A stretch of 64,000 nt of DNA from Gp6-AA40 sp035711805 (GTDB lineage: Bacteria > Acidobacteriota > Vicinamibacteria > Vicinamibacterales > UBA2999), in contig DASTBV010000065.1 of assembly GCA_035711805.1 (NCBI GenBank), positions 1 through 64,000 on the forward strand, in the 5' to 3' direction. The notes beneath the pieces were generated by a model that was not told where the DNA came from, did no database searches, and saw only the letters and a program-made list of their open reading frames with translations. The position numbers and the translations under genes are program-made. Below, in pieces: positions 39,403 through 47,534 of this stretch (position 1 is the first letter of the stretch; each line of letters starts with the position of its first letter).

Positions 39403-40643
39403 GCCGCCAGGGATTCGGGATTTGGGATTTGGGACTTGGGATTTGGGTTCTGGGGTTTGGGATTTTTCTCGCGCAGCCTGCCCCAGCCCAGGAGATGCCT
39501 GATCCATCCCTGATGCACGGACGCCCGCTTCCTGCGCCCGAACTGCGCGACGGCACCGTGACCGTTCGCGTGGTACGGGAAGCACTCGGCAACGATGCGC
39601 CGGGGCAGCAGGTCCGCGTCACCGTCGGTGGCACGACGAAGACGGCCACCACCGATCAGCAGGGGCGCGCCGAGTTCACCGGTCTGCCGGCGGGAGAGGC
39701 CCGCGCCGAAGCGACGGTTGACGGCGAAACGCTGCAGTCGCAGCCGTTCGCCGTTCCGACATCGGGCGGTGTGCGCGTCGCCCTCGTCGCCGGACTCGCT
39801 CGCGCCGCGGAGCGGAAGAAGCAGGAGGAAGCCGCCGCGCTCTCCGCTCCCGCGACCAAAGGTGTTGTCGTCCTGGGCGGCGACAGCCGCCTCGTCTTCG
39901 AATTCAACAACGATTCGCTGTTTGCGTTCTATCTGCTGGAGATCGTCAACACGGCGCGGACGCGTGTGGACATTGGAGGCCCGTTCGAACTTCAGCTGCC
40001 GCCTGAGGCTGTTGGCGCGCAGATCCGGGAAGGCTCTTCTCCGGCCGCGGAGGTCGATGGGACGCGCGTGAGGGTGAAGGGACCGTTCGCCCCCGGGACG
40101 ACGTCCCTGCAGATCGAGTTCAGCGTTCGTTTTTCCAAAGCGACGCACACGATCACGCAGCCATTTCCGGTGCCGCTGCAGCGGGCCGTCGTCGGCGTCG
40201 AGAAGATCGGGAGCCTCGGGCTTGCATCTCCACAGTTCTCGTCGGTGGCGGAGCTTCCGACCGAAAACGGCGTTTACCTTCTCGGGCAGGGGGGCGCGCT
40301 CCAGCCCGGCACGCCGCTGACCTTCACCTTGTCGAACCTTCCGGTTCACAGCCGCACCAGCCTCTACGTGACTCTCGGTCTTGCCTTGCTGATCGCGGCA
40401 GTCGGCGGGTGGCTGTCGCTCGAGCCGCGCACGGCCGCGGCCGATCGGAAGGCGCTCGTCCAGCGGCGCGACACCTTGCTCGCGGAGCTGGCGCAGCTCG
40501 AGGCGAAGCGGCGGGCCGGAACGATTTCGGAGCGTGCCGAACGCCGCCGCCTGCGCATCCTGAACGATCTCGAGCGCATCTACGCGGAACTGGACGCCAC
40601 CGCCGGGCCGCGGGGAGGAGGCGGCGAGGGCATCGCTGCGTGA
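39399..40643 (+). CDS. Membrane protein with carboxypeptidase-regulatory-like N-domain; signal peptide built from a repeat
   Basis: 414 aa. The signal peptide core is a peptide repeat G-F/L-G-I-W-x-L, encoded by eight 7-bp units (39410-39465). A beta-sandwich (GTVTVRVVREALG, TTDQQGRAEFTGLPAGEARA), a beta-rich middle, one membrane segment (LYVTLGLALLIAAVGGWLSL), and a cytoplasmic helical tail follow. ATG at 39399 overlaps the previous stop (ATGA), and ccmA starts inside its stop. The role in cytochrome maturation is unknown. Confidence 0.7.
   Translation: MSRQGFGIWDLGLGIWVLGFGIFLAQPAPAQEMPDPSLMHGRPLPAPELRDGTVTVRVVREALGNDAPGQQVRVTVGGTTKTATTDQQGRAEFTGLPAGEARAEATVDGETLQSQPFAVPTSGGVRVALVAGLARAAERKKQEEAAALSAPATKGVVVLGGDSRLVFEFNNDSLFAFYLLEIVNTARTRVDIGGPFELQLPPEAVGAQIREGSSPAAEVDGTRVRVKGPFAPGTTSLQIEFSVRFSKATHTITQPFPVPLQRAVVGVEKIGSLGLASPQFSSVAELPTENGVYLLGQGGALQPGTPLTFTLSNLPVHSRTSLYVTLGLALLIAAVGGWLSLEPRTAAADRKALVQRRDTLLAELAQLEAKRRAGTISERAERRRLRILNDLERIYAELDATAGPRGGGGEGIAA
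39410..39465 (+). repeat. 7-bp-period array H5 (GGGATTT x8) inside a gene
   Basis: Eight heptamers in exact register: GGGATTC, GGGATTT x2, GGGACTT, GGGATTT, GGGTTCT, GGGGTTT, GGGATTT. It lies in frame within the signal peptide of the gene at 39399. Three units (21 nt) make one turn of a 7-residue peptide repeat. Confidence 0.9.
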
Positions 40644-41347
40644 CTTCCGGCGACTTCGACCACGTCGCCGTTGACGACGTGTCACGCCATTTCGGACGCC
40701 GCCGCGCCGTCTCACGCGTCAGTTTCACCGCCCGCGCAGGTACGATCCTGGGTCTGCTCGGACCGAATGGCGCCGGCAAGTCGACGCTGTTGGCGATGCT
40801 GGCCACGCTGCTCAGGCCTACCTCTGGCATCATCCGCTTCGGGTCGCTCGATCCGCGCGCGGATGGCGCCGGGCTCCGCGGCCGCATCGGCATCCTGGGT
40901 CACGACCTGTTTCTCTATCCCGAATTGACCGCGTCGGAGAACCTCGCATTCTTTGCCGGTCTCTACAGGCGCGCGAATCCGTCCGTTGTGGCGCTGCGCG
41001 CGCTCGACCAGGCCGGACTTGCCGACCGAGCCGGCGATCAGGTGATCAGCTTTTCGCGCGGCATGCGCCAGCGCGTCGCGCTCGAGCGCGCGCTGATTCA
41101 CGAGCCGCGGCTGGCACTGCTCGACGAGCCGTTCACCGGCCTCGATGATGCCTCGGCAGCCGCGCTGGTGCGACGGCTGGGACTGCTCAAGGCGAGCGGC
41201 ACCATCGTGATCCTGGCCACGCACGACCTCGATCTCGCCGAGGGGCTGCTCGACGAAGCCGTCTTCCTCCGCGATGGGCGCGTGGCAGCAGCGGTCTCAC
41301 GGCCGGAGCGGCTGCGCGCGACCTATCGCGACGTGATGGGAGGCTAG
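40640..41347 (+). CDS. ccmA: Heme exporter ATP-binding protein
   Basis: 235 aa with a GTG start overlapping the previous stop (GTGA). Walker A GPNGAGKSTLLAML, signature FSRGMRQRVALERAL, Walker B LALLDEPFTGLDD. It is placed directly before ccmB, with which it forms the CcmAB ABC module that drives release of holo-CcmE. Confidence 0.92.
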   Translation: MTSGDFDHVAVDDVSRHFGRRRAVSRVSFTARAGTILGLLGPNGAGKSTLLAMLATLLRPTSGIIRFGSLDPRADGAGLRGRIGILGHDLFLYPELTASENLAFFAGLYRRANPSVVALRALDQAGLADRAGDQVISFSRGMRQRVALERALIHEPRLALLDEPFTGLDDASAAALVRRLGLLKASGTIVILATHDLDLAEGLLDEAVFLRDGRVAAAVSRPERLRATYRDVMGG

Positions 41348-41351
41348 TGGC

Positions 41352-42032
41352 GTGTTCGGCCGGGCCGTGTGGCTGATTCTGCGCAAGGACCTGACGGTCG
41401 AGGTCCGCAGCGGCGAGATTGCGTATACGACGCTGTTCTTCGCGGTGTCGTGCATCCTGATATTCGCGTTCGCGCTCGTCCGCGACGGGCGCGCGCCCGA
41501 GGACGGCGCGGCTGGCCTGCTCTGGATCGCGATTGCGTTCGCGGGAACGCTGGCGCTGGGGCGGGCGTTCGAACGCGAGCGCCAGGCGGAAACGCTGCGC
41601 GCGCTGCTGATGGCCCCGGCCGCGCGCCCGGCGGTCTACGTCGGCAAGCTGCTTGGAATCGTCGCGCTGCTCGCGGGCGTCGAAGCGGCACTGGTGCCGC
41701 TCGTCGCGCTGCTGTTCGAGGCGCGCGCGTTGCTGGCGCACCCTGTCTGGCTGGCCGGGATCCTCGCCGCCGGGACACTCGGGTTCGCGTCGGTCGGGAC
41801 GCTCTTCGCGGCCATGCTCATTCGGGCCCGCACGCGCGACGTACTGCTGCCGGTGCTGTTGTATCCGGTCATCGTTCCAGTCATGATTGCCGCAGTCCGC
41901 GGCACGGCGGTGCTGCTGCAGCCCGAGTTCGACGCGCAGGTCGCGGCATTCTGGCTGACGCTGCTCGCCACGTTCGACGTCGTGTTCGTCACGCTCGCGA
42001 TGTGGACGTTCGAGCCGGTGATGACGGACTAG
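41352..42032 (+). CDS. ccmB: Heme exporter membrane protein
   Basis: 226 aa with a GTG start. Six membrane segments; VWLILRKDLTVEVRSGEIAY at the N-terminus and LPVLLYPVIVPVMIAAVRGT are CcmB hallmarks. It is four bases after ccmA. A 265-bp repeat block (H6) separates it from ccmC. Confidence 0.92.
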   Translation: MFGRAVWLILRKDLTVEVRSGEIAYTTLFFAVSCILIFAFALVRDGRAPEDGAAGLLWIAIAFAGTLALGRAFERERQAETLRALLMAPAARPAVYVGKLLGIVALLAGVEAALVPLVALLFEARALLAHPVWLAGILAAGTLGFASVGTLFAAMLIRARTRDVLLPVLLYPVIVPVMIAAVRGTAVLLQPEFDAQVAAFWLTLLATFDVVFVTLAMWTFEPVMTD

Positions 42033-42041
42033 GACGGAACG

Positions 42042-42275
42042 GACGTGAACTTGAACCGGACTTTGAACTGTTCCCGCTTCCCGGTTCCCGCTTCCGGGTT
42101 CGTGTTCATGGTTCGGTTCGGGGTTTCGGCGTTCAATGTTCGAGGCGTGCGGTCAGTCGAACCCAGAACCCGGAACGCAGAACCCGGAACCCAGAACCAG
42201 GAACGCGAAGGCCGCACTCCGCAGTTCGAAGTTGAACCGAACCTCGAACACGAACGGGGAAGTGAGAACGTGGAA
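42042..42275. repeat. 7-bp-period hairpin block H6 (GTTCnnn / GAACnnn)
   Basis: The left part has GTTCCCG, CTTCCCG, GTTCCCG, CTTCCGG and further GTTC units. The right part has GAACCCA, GAACCCG, GAACGCA, GAACCCG, GAACCCA, GAACCAG, GAACGCG, then a second run of GAA units every 7 bp. The parts are largely complementary, so the transcript could fold into a long hairpin. It fills the ccmB-ccmC gap and contains no gene. Confidence 0.8.
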
Positions 42276-42297
42276 GGATGAACAGTAGGATCTTCTG

Positions 42298-42954
42298 ATG
42301 CCGAAGTGGTTTCTGCCTGCTGCGGTCGTCTGTGCGTTGATGTTTGCGGCCACGCCCATCGTGATCGCCTACGCGCCGTTCGAGTCGACGATGGGGCTGG
42401 TGTTCAAGATCTTCTTCTATCACATGCCGTCCGCCTGGATGTTCCTGCTCGGCGGCATCGTGTGCGGCGTTGCCAGCGTGCGCTATCTAATCAGCAGCGA
42501 TGCCCGCCACGATCGCACCGCATGGGCCGCGGCGGAGCTCACCGTGCTGTTCGGACTGCTGACGCTGGTGACCGGACCGTTGTGGGCGCGGAAGGCATGG
42601 GGGACGTGGTGGGTGTGGGACGTGCGCGTCACCGCCAGCCTCGTCAGCTGGATGATCGCCGTCGCCTATCTGCTCCTTCGCCGCTACGGCGGGCCCGGGT
42701 CCGAGAAGCTGGCGGCCGGCCTGGCGCTGTTCGGCATGGCCAACGTGCCGTTCATCTACATCTCGGTGAACTACTGGCGCACGATTCACCCGGCGACGAG
42801 CGTCGTGCCGACGCTGCCGGTCTCGATGGGTGGGCCGCTCTGGTTCTGCGTGGCGTCGTTTTTCCTGCTGTTCGTCCTGCTCTTCAAGATGCGCGTACGG
42901 CTCGAGGAGCAGCGCGCACGGCTTGACGCCGTCTACCTTTCACTGGATGAGTAA
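42298..42954 (+). CDS. ccmC: Heme ABC transporter permease CcmC
   Basis: 218 aa with six membrane segments. The tryptophan-rich heme motif is WGTWWVWDVRVTASL; conserved His lies in YHMPSAW and TIHPATSV. CcmC attaches heme to CcmE. The stop overlaps the next start (ATGAGTAA). Confidence 0.93.
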   Translation: MPKWFLPAAVVCALMFAATPIVIAYAPFESTMGLVFKIFFYHMPSAWMFLLGGIVCGVASVRYLISSDARHDRTAWAAAELTVLFGLLTLVTGPLWARKAWGTWWVWDVRVTASLVSWMIAVAYLLLRRYGGPGSEKLAAGLALFGMANVPFIYISVNYWRTIHPATSVVPTLPVSMGGPLWFCVASFFLLFVLLFKMRVRLEEQRARLDAVYLSLDE

Positions 42955-43252
42955 CGTGACTGCTGCAATCGTTCGACGCGTTGGAATCCTGATCCTGCTG
43001 TTGGTGTGCTGCGGTGCGCTGGCCGATTCGACCGTGTATGCGCAGGCGTCGGAACAGACCAAGGAATACATCCCGATCAACGAGCTGCCGCCGGCCGAGC
43101 AGCTCCCGGCAGCACGGCTGCTCGTTGCCGCGTATTCGTTCGTGCTGGTCGCGGTGTTCCTGTATGTGGTCTCCGTCGCGCGCCGGCTGACCGCGGTGCA
43201 GCGGGAGGTGGAACGGCTGGAAGCGGACGTGAAACGCACCGGCCGCGCCTGA
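42947..43252 (+). CDS. CcmD-like protein with N-terminal signal segment
   Basis: 101 aa. The first hydrophobic segment (VGILILLLVCCGALAD) looks like a signal peptide. A second (LLVAAYSFVLVAVFLYVVSV) is followed by RRLTAVQREVERLEADVKR, the membrane-then-coiled-coil layout of CcmD-type proteins, which help release CcmE. It is longer than classical CcmD. Confidence 0.7.
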   Translation: MSNVTAAIVRRVGILILLLVCCGALADSTVYAQASEQTKEYIPINELPPAEQLPAARLLVAAYSFVLVAVFLYVVSVARRLTAVQREVERLEADVKRTGRA

Positions 43253-43392
43253 TGCCGACCGCCGCGCACTTCATTTACATCCCGGCGGTGCTGCTCCTCG
43301 GAGTGGTCATCGGCTGGATCCTCGGCTCGCGCGCGGCTGCCGATGCCTACGCCGCGCAACTGCGCAGGCAGCAGCAGAAACCGAAACCATAA
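43252..43392 (+). CDS. Small membrane protein at the end of the ccm operon
   Basis: 46 aa: one membrane segment (FIYIPAVLLLGVVIGWILGS) and a Gln/Lys-rich tail. It is coupled to the previous gene by a TGATG overlap. Function unknown; it may be a small accessory subunit. Confidence 0.6.
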   Translation: MPTAAHFIYIPAVLLLGVVIGWILGSRAAADAYAAQLRRQQQKPKP

Positions 43393-43402
43393 TCGGCGGG
43401 CC

Positions 43403-43500
43403 GATCGTGGCGCGGACCTTGTGAGGCAATCGACTGACTGATCGTGGGGCGAGCCTTGTCAGGCTCGCCTCGCGGACCTCACAAGGTCCGCGCCACGATC
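43403..43500. repeat. Nested inverted repeats after the ccm operon (copy 2 of the GATCGTGG family)
   Basis: A perfect 24-bp inverted repeat (43403-43426 and 43477-43500; GATCGTGGCGCGGACC...) encloses 50 nt. Inside is a second palindrome, GGCGAGCCT / AGGCTCGCC (43448-43456 and 43461-43469, loop TGTC), preceded by ATCGTGG. It separates the convergent ends of the ccm operon and the phosphoesterase gene and would form a strong bidirectional terminator. Confidence 0.8.
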
Positions 43501-43519
43501 ACGGACGATCTGGAGGATG

Positions 43520-44254
43520 TCAGCGTCCGATCGCCAGCCGATGGGCGAGTACCTCGGGCAACCCCGCATCGATGATCCGCGCCTGGGCAGAGGCAACGTC
43601 GTACGGCACCCGCACGATCGTCAACGTACGTGCCACGGTATCCAGCAGCGCGAAAGCGGCACGCGGATCGCCATCGCGCGGCTGCCCGACAGCGCCGCAG
43701 TTCACGAGATAGCGCGCGTCGTTGTCCAGCGTCAGGCGGAAGCGATCGCCGCGCGGCGGGCCGACCGCGTACAGCTCTCCGGCCATCCGGAACGCGGCGG
43801 GCACGTGCGTATGCCCGTAGAGACACAGCGGACGAATGGCTGTCGCAAGCGCGCGGCGGACGTCGAGGTCGTCGAAGATGTACGCGTCCTCGTCGAACGG
43901 CGCGCCGTGGCAGATTTCGACCATGTCATCGACGGCAACCGGACCGGTCGGCAGTGCGGCCAGCCATTCGAGGTTGGCGGGCGTCAGCGCCTCGCTCGTC
44001 CATTGAATCGCAAAGCGCGCCAGATGGTTGAAGTGCTCGACGCTGGCGAGGCGGGCGGCAACTTTGTCGTGATTGCCGCGGATGAACGTCGCCGACGGGA
44101 GCTTCCGCACGCGTTCGACGACGTCGTTCGGATCGGCGCCGTAGCCAACGAGGTCGCCGAGCACGAGCGCGTGATCGTAGTGCCCCGCGGCCGCCAGCAC
44201 CGCTTCGAGCGCCTCCATGTTCGCGTGGATGTCGCTGAGGATCAGGTAAGTCAT
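43520..44254 (-). CDS. Metallophosphoesterase
   Basis: 244 aa. Calcineurin-like motifs: LILSDIHANMEAL, VLGDLVGYGADP, IRGNHDKV, LYGHTHVP, and VNCGAVGQPRDGDPRA. This matches the YfcE-like or serine/threonine-phosphatase-like predicted phosphodiesterases. The start overlaps the aroK stop (TGATG); the substrate is unknown. Confidence 0.88.
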   Translation of the reverse strand: MTYLILSDIHANMEALEAVLAAAGHYDHALVLGDLVGYGADPNDVVERVRKLPSATFIRGNHDKVAARLASVEHFNHLARFAIQWTSEALTPANLEWLAALPTGPVAVDDMVEICHGAPFDEDAYIFDDLDVRRALATAIRPLCLYGHTHVPAAFRMAGELYAVGPPRGDRFRLTLDNDARYLVNCGAVGQPRDGDPRAAFALLDTVARTLTIVRVPYDVASAQARIIDAGLPEVLAHRLAIGR

Positions 44255-44751
44255 CAGAACCCGACCCATTCGAGCAGCCGCTCGACGACGTCGGGCACGG
44301 GCTGCGTGCCGTCGACGCGGACGTGCGCTTCCGCGTAGGTCAACCGCCGCCGTGCGTAGAGCTGCTCCATCTGCGCGCGGTCGGCCGCCAGCGGGCGCCG
44401 GCCGTCAGCCGGGACCCGTTCGAGGAGGCGCGCGAGCGGCACGTCGAGCCAGGCGACCGCGCCATCGGCAAGCATCAGCGCCCGGTTGTCCGGCTCGGCG
44501 AACGTGCCGCCGCCCGTGGCCACGACGATCTGGCGCTGCGGCAGCAGATCGCTGAGCACGTGCCGTTCCTGCTGCCGGAAGTAGGCTTCGCCGCTCTGGG
44601 CGAAGATCGCGGCGACCGATCGCCGCTCCCGCGCTTCGATACGATCGTCAATGTCCTCCACACGCCAGCCGAGCCGGCGGCCGAGCGCGCGCGCCACGGT
44701 CGTCTTGCCGGCGCCCATGAACCCGACAAGATAAACCTTGTCCGCGTTCAC
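44254..44751 (-). CDS. aroK: Shikimate kinase
   Basis: 165 aa. P-loop GFMGAGKTTVARALGRRLG, shikimate-binding D-x-D-D (ED-IDDRIEARE), VVATGGGTFAEP. It phosphorylates shikimate at O3. It overlaps aroA by 4 nt; aroA supplies the next step, so the pair makes chorismate precursors in one operon. Confidence 0.95.
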   Translation of the reverse strand: MNADKVYLVGFMGAGKTTVARALGRRLGWRVEDIDDRIEARERRSVAAIFAQSGEAYFRQQERHVLSDLLPQRQIVVATGGGTFAEPDNRALMLADGAVAWLDVPLARLLERVPADGRRPLAADRAQMEQLYARRRLTYAEAHVRVDGTQPVPDVVERLLEWVGF

Positions 44752-46052
44752 GCGCGAAGCGATTCCAGCACCGAGAAGAATTCCGGATACGAGACCGCGG
44801 CCGCGCCGGCGTCGTGGATGGTCGTCGGTCCGTCGGCGCCGAGCGCGGCGATTGCGAACGCCATGGCCAGCCGGTGGTCGTTGCGGGCGTCCACGTCGCC
44901 GCCGTGCAGGCGGCGGCCGCCGTGCACGTGAAATCCGTCCGGGAACTCCTCGATCTCCGCACCCATGCGCCGGAGTCCTGCGGCCAGGTCCCTGATTCGG
45001 TCGCTTTCCTTGACGCGCAGCTCCTCGGCGCCGCTGACGCGCAGATCGCCGCCGTGCGTGGCGAGCGCGGCAAGTACGGGCAGCTCGTCGATGAGGCCCG
45101 GCACTTCGGCCGGCGCGATCGTCACGGCCTGCTGCCGCCCGTGGCGGACGATCACACGGCCCATCGGTTCCGCCGCGGTTGCCTGCCCCTCGTCGACGCC
45201 GATATCCGCGCCCATCCGGACCAGCACGTCGAGGATCGCCCTTCGCGTCGGGTTCAGGCCGACGCCGTCGATGGTCACCTCGGAACCGGGCAAGGCCGCT
45301 GCCGCGACCATCCAGAACGCCGCCGAGGAAATGTCACCGGGCACGGTCAGCGCCGCGCCATGTCCGCGCTGACCGCCGCGAACGGATACCGTCAGCCCCT
45401 CGCGGCGGACCTCGATACCGAACGCTTTGAGGCCGCGTTCCGTATGGTCACGTGTCTGCAGTGCCTCGGTGACGCGCGTTTCTCCGTCCGCGTGCAGTCC
45501 GGCGAGCAGGACCGCGCTCTTCACCTGCGCGCTGGGCACCTCTGTCTGGAAGTCGATTGCGCGCAGAGGAGAGGCGCCCTGAATCGTCAGCGGAGGGCGG
45601 CCGTCGCTGGACGCGATGCGTGCGCCCATGCGTTCCAGGGGGACGATGATGCGGCGCATCGGCCGGCGGCCGAGCGATTCATCGCCGGCGATGCGGGATA
45701 TGAATGGCTGTGCGGCCAGAAGTCCCGCCAGCATACGCATCGTCGAGCCTGAATTGCCGGCGTCGAGCGTGTCGGCCGGGGCGAGAAACCCGTTCGGCCC
45801 GCGGCCGGTGATGCGCAGCTGGAGCCCGGTGGCGTCGCGGCCGGTGACCTGGACACCGACGCCCAGCGCACGAAGGCAGTTGAGCGTGGAGGCGCAATCA
45901 GCGCCGGTCGAATAGCCGTCGAGCTGGGAACTCCCCTCCGAGAGCGCCGCAAACAGCGCATACCGGTGGGAAATGGACTTGTCGCCGGGCGGACGTACGG
46001 TGCCGCGCACGTATGGCGTTGGATGCACGATTACCGTTTGCGGCGAGCCCAT
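44748..46052 (-). CDS. aroA: 3-phosphoshikimate 1-carboxyvinyltransferase (EPSP synthase)
   Basis: 434 aa. PPGDKSISHRYALFAAL, DAGNSGSTMRMLAGLLA, VKSAVLLAGLHADGET, VPGDISSAAFWMVAA, ELRVKESDRIRDLA and NDHRLAMAFA are all EPSP-synthase signatures. The start at 46052 gives the standard N-terminus; a longer open frame reaches 46346 but is not needed. Confidence 0.96.
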   Translation of the reverse strand: MGSPQTVIVHPTPYVRGTVRPPGDKSISHRYALFAALSEGSSQLDGYSTGADCASTLNCLRALGVGVQVTGRDATGLQLRITGRGPNGFLAPADTLDAGNSGSTMRMLAGLLAAQPFISRIAGDESLGRRPMRRIIVPLERMGARIASSDGRPPLTIQGASPLRAIDFQTEVPSAQVKSAVLLAGLHADGETRVTEALQTRDHTERGLKAFGIEVRREGLTVSVRGGQRGHGAALTVPGDISSAAFWMVAAAALPGSEVTIDGVGLNPTRRAILDVLVRMGADIGVDEGQATAAEPMGRVIVRHGRQQAVTIAPAEVPGLIDELPVLAALATHGGDLRVSGAEELRVKESDRIRDLAAGLRRMGAEIEEFPDGFHVHGGRRLHGGDVDARNDHRLAMAFAIAALGADGPTTIHDAGAAAVSYPEFFSVLESLRA

Positions 46053-46089
46053 GGCCGAACTATAACAGGGGGCGGCTGAGGGCCTCCAT

Positions 46090-47028
46090 ATGCAGAACGG
46101 CATGATGCAGCGCTTTGTGAAACGAATCCTGGCGGGAGCAGTCGCGGTGTTCGTCGCCGGCGCAGGCACGACGGTTTTCGCGCAGCGGGAAATCACGTTC
46201 TTCGTGTCCGCGACGACGATCACGGGGGAGGTCGTCTCGGATCTGAAGGCCGACGAGGTGCGCGTGACAGAGGACGGCAAGGAAGGCAGTGTCCTGCGCG
46301 TGGTTCCCGTCGCATGGCCGGTCAAGCTGACGGTCCTCGTCGACAACGGCTATCAGACTGGTACTCTGCTTACGCAGTACCGCAATGGCCTGAAAGCGCT
46401 GTTCAGCGCGCTCCCGGCGGGCGTCGAAGCATCGCTGCTGACGCTGGCACCGCAGCCGCGATGGCTTGTCCGGCCGACCGCCGACAAGGTCCAGCTCCAG
46501 AACGGCGTTGACCGCATCACACCCGACGATTCCGGGTCACGGATGGTCGAGGGACTGATCGAGGCCGCCAGCCGAATCGAGCAGGAGCACCGGAAGGAGT
46601 CGAACAATTTCCCCGTCATCGTCGTCGTCTCCACGACCGGCCCGGAAGGGAGCATGGCGGTCGATCGCGACGTGCAGCGCATGGCGACCCGCCTCACCAC
46701 GTATCCGGCCCGCGTGCACGTGATCATGTTGAGTACGGGGGGGACGTCGCCGACGCACCTGCTCGGCGCGCGCCAGGTGCATGTCGGGAAGAGCATCGCC
46801 GACCTCACCGGCGGGCGCTATGAAGCGATCGCCGCACCGACGGCCGTGTCGTCGCTGCTGGCCAACTTCGGCGAGACGATCGGCGAGGCGCATAACTTTC
46901 AGAGCCATCAGTTCAGGGTCACCGTGCAGCGGCCGGCGGACGCGAAGGGTGAGGGCGGCCAGTTCCTGGTCGGGGCGACACGTCCCGGCGTGCGGTTGAC
47001 CGTTACTGCACAGGGGCTGAAACCGTAA
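46090..47028 (+). CDS. VWFA-related exported protein with degenerate metal site
   Basis: 312 aa with a signal peptide (to V-F-A-Q). REITFFVSATTITGEVVSDL, then KADEVRVTEDGK is the usual start of Acidobacteriota VWFA-related proteins. A von Willebrand A-type fold follows (KLTVLVDNGYQTG, VIVVVSTTGPEGS, VHVIMLSTGG). The metal-binding DxSxS is replaced by DNGYQ, so metal-dependent adhesion is unlikely. It is divergent from aroA across 37 bp. Confidence 0.72.
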   Translation: MQNGMMQRFVKRILAGAVAVFVAGAGTTVFAQREITFFVSATTITGEVVSDLKADEVRVTEDGKEGSVLRVVPVAWPVKLTVLVDNGYQTGTLLTQYRNGLKALFSALPAGVEASLLTLAPQPRWLVRPTADKVQLQNGVDRITPDDSGSRMVEGLIEAASRIEQEHRKESNNFPVIVVVSTTGPEGSMAVDRDVQRMATRLTTYPARVHVIMLSTGGTSPTHLLGARQVHVGKSIADLTGGRYEAIAAPTAVSSLLANFGETIGEAHNFQSHQFRVTVQRPADAKGEGGQFLVGATRPGVRLTVTAQGLKP

Positions 47029-47078
47029 AGGTGTGCACTGATTTGACGTCCGCATCGTAAGATGGAATTGCAGCCTGA

Positions 47079-47534
47079 ATGAGCGGCCAAACGGTTCGAC
47101 TCGACTTCGACAGCACGTTCGAGATGCTCGACCTCGTCCAGGTCGTCAGCGACCACATCGGGCGCCTCGCCGGCCTCGACGAGGAAGCCCGCCACTGGGT
47201 CAACGTCGCCGTTCGTGAGTCGGTCATCAACGCGATCAAGCACGGGAACCGCAACGACACCGGCAAGCGGGTGCACGTGGAATTCACGCCGCTCGAATCG
47301 TCGGAGGTCCCGCAGGGCGTCGTGATCCGCGTGCGCGACGAAGGCCCCGGGTTCGACCCGGCGGATGTTCCCGATCCGCTCGCCCCCGAAAACCTCCTGA
47401 AGGGCAGCGGCCGCGGGATCTTCCTGATCCGCAGCTTCATGGACGAAATGGTTCTCCAGCGTGCCGCTGAAGGCGGCATGGAAATGGTGATGGTGAAGCG
47501 CGCCGGGTCCGTGCACGACTCGCTCAGCGCGTGA
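47079..47534 (+). CDS. Anti-sigma regulatory kinase, RsbW/SpoIIAB type
   Basis: 151 aa. GHKL ATP-binding fold: NVAVRESVINAIKHGN (N box), VRDEGPGFDPADVP (G1), and LLKGSGRGIFLIRSFMDEMV (G2). Proteins like this bind sigma factors or anti-anti-sigma factors. No partner STAS gene is adjacent. The stop overlaps the next gene (GTGA). Confidence 0.85.
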   Translation: MSGQTVRLDFDSTFEMLDLVQVVSDHIGRLAGLDEEARHWVNVAVRESVINAIKHGNRNDTGKRVHVEFTPLESSEVPQGVVIRVRDEGPGFDPADVPDPLAPENLLKGSGRGIFLIRSFMDEMVLQRAAEGGMEMVMVKRAGSVHDSLSA

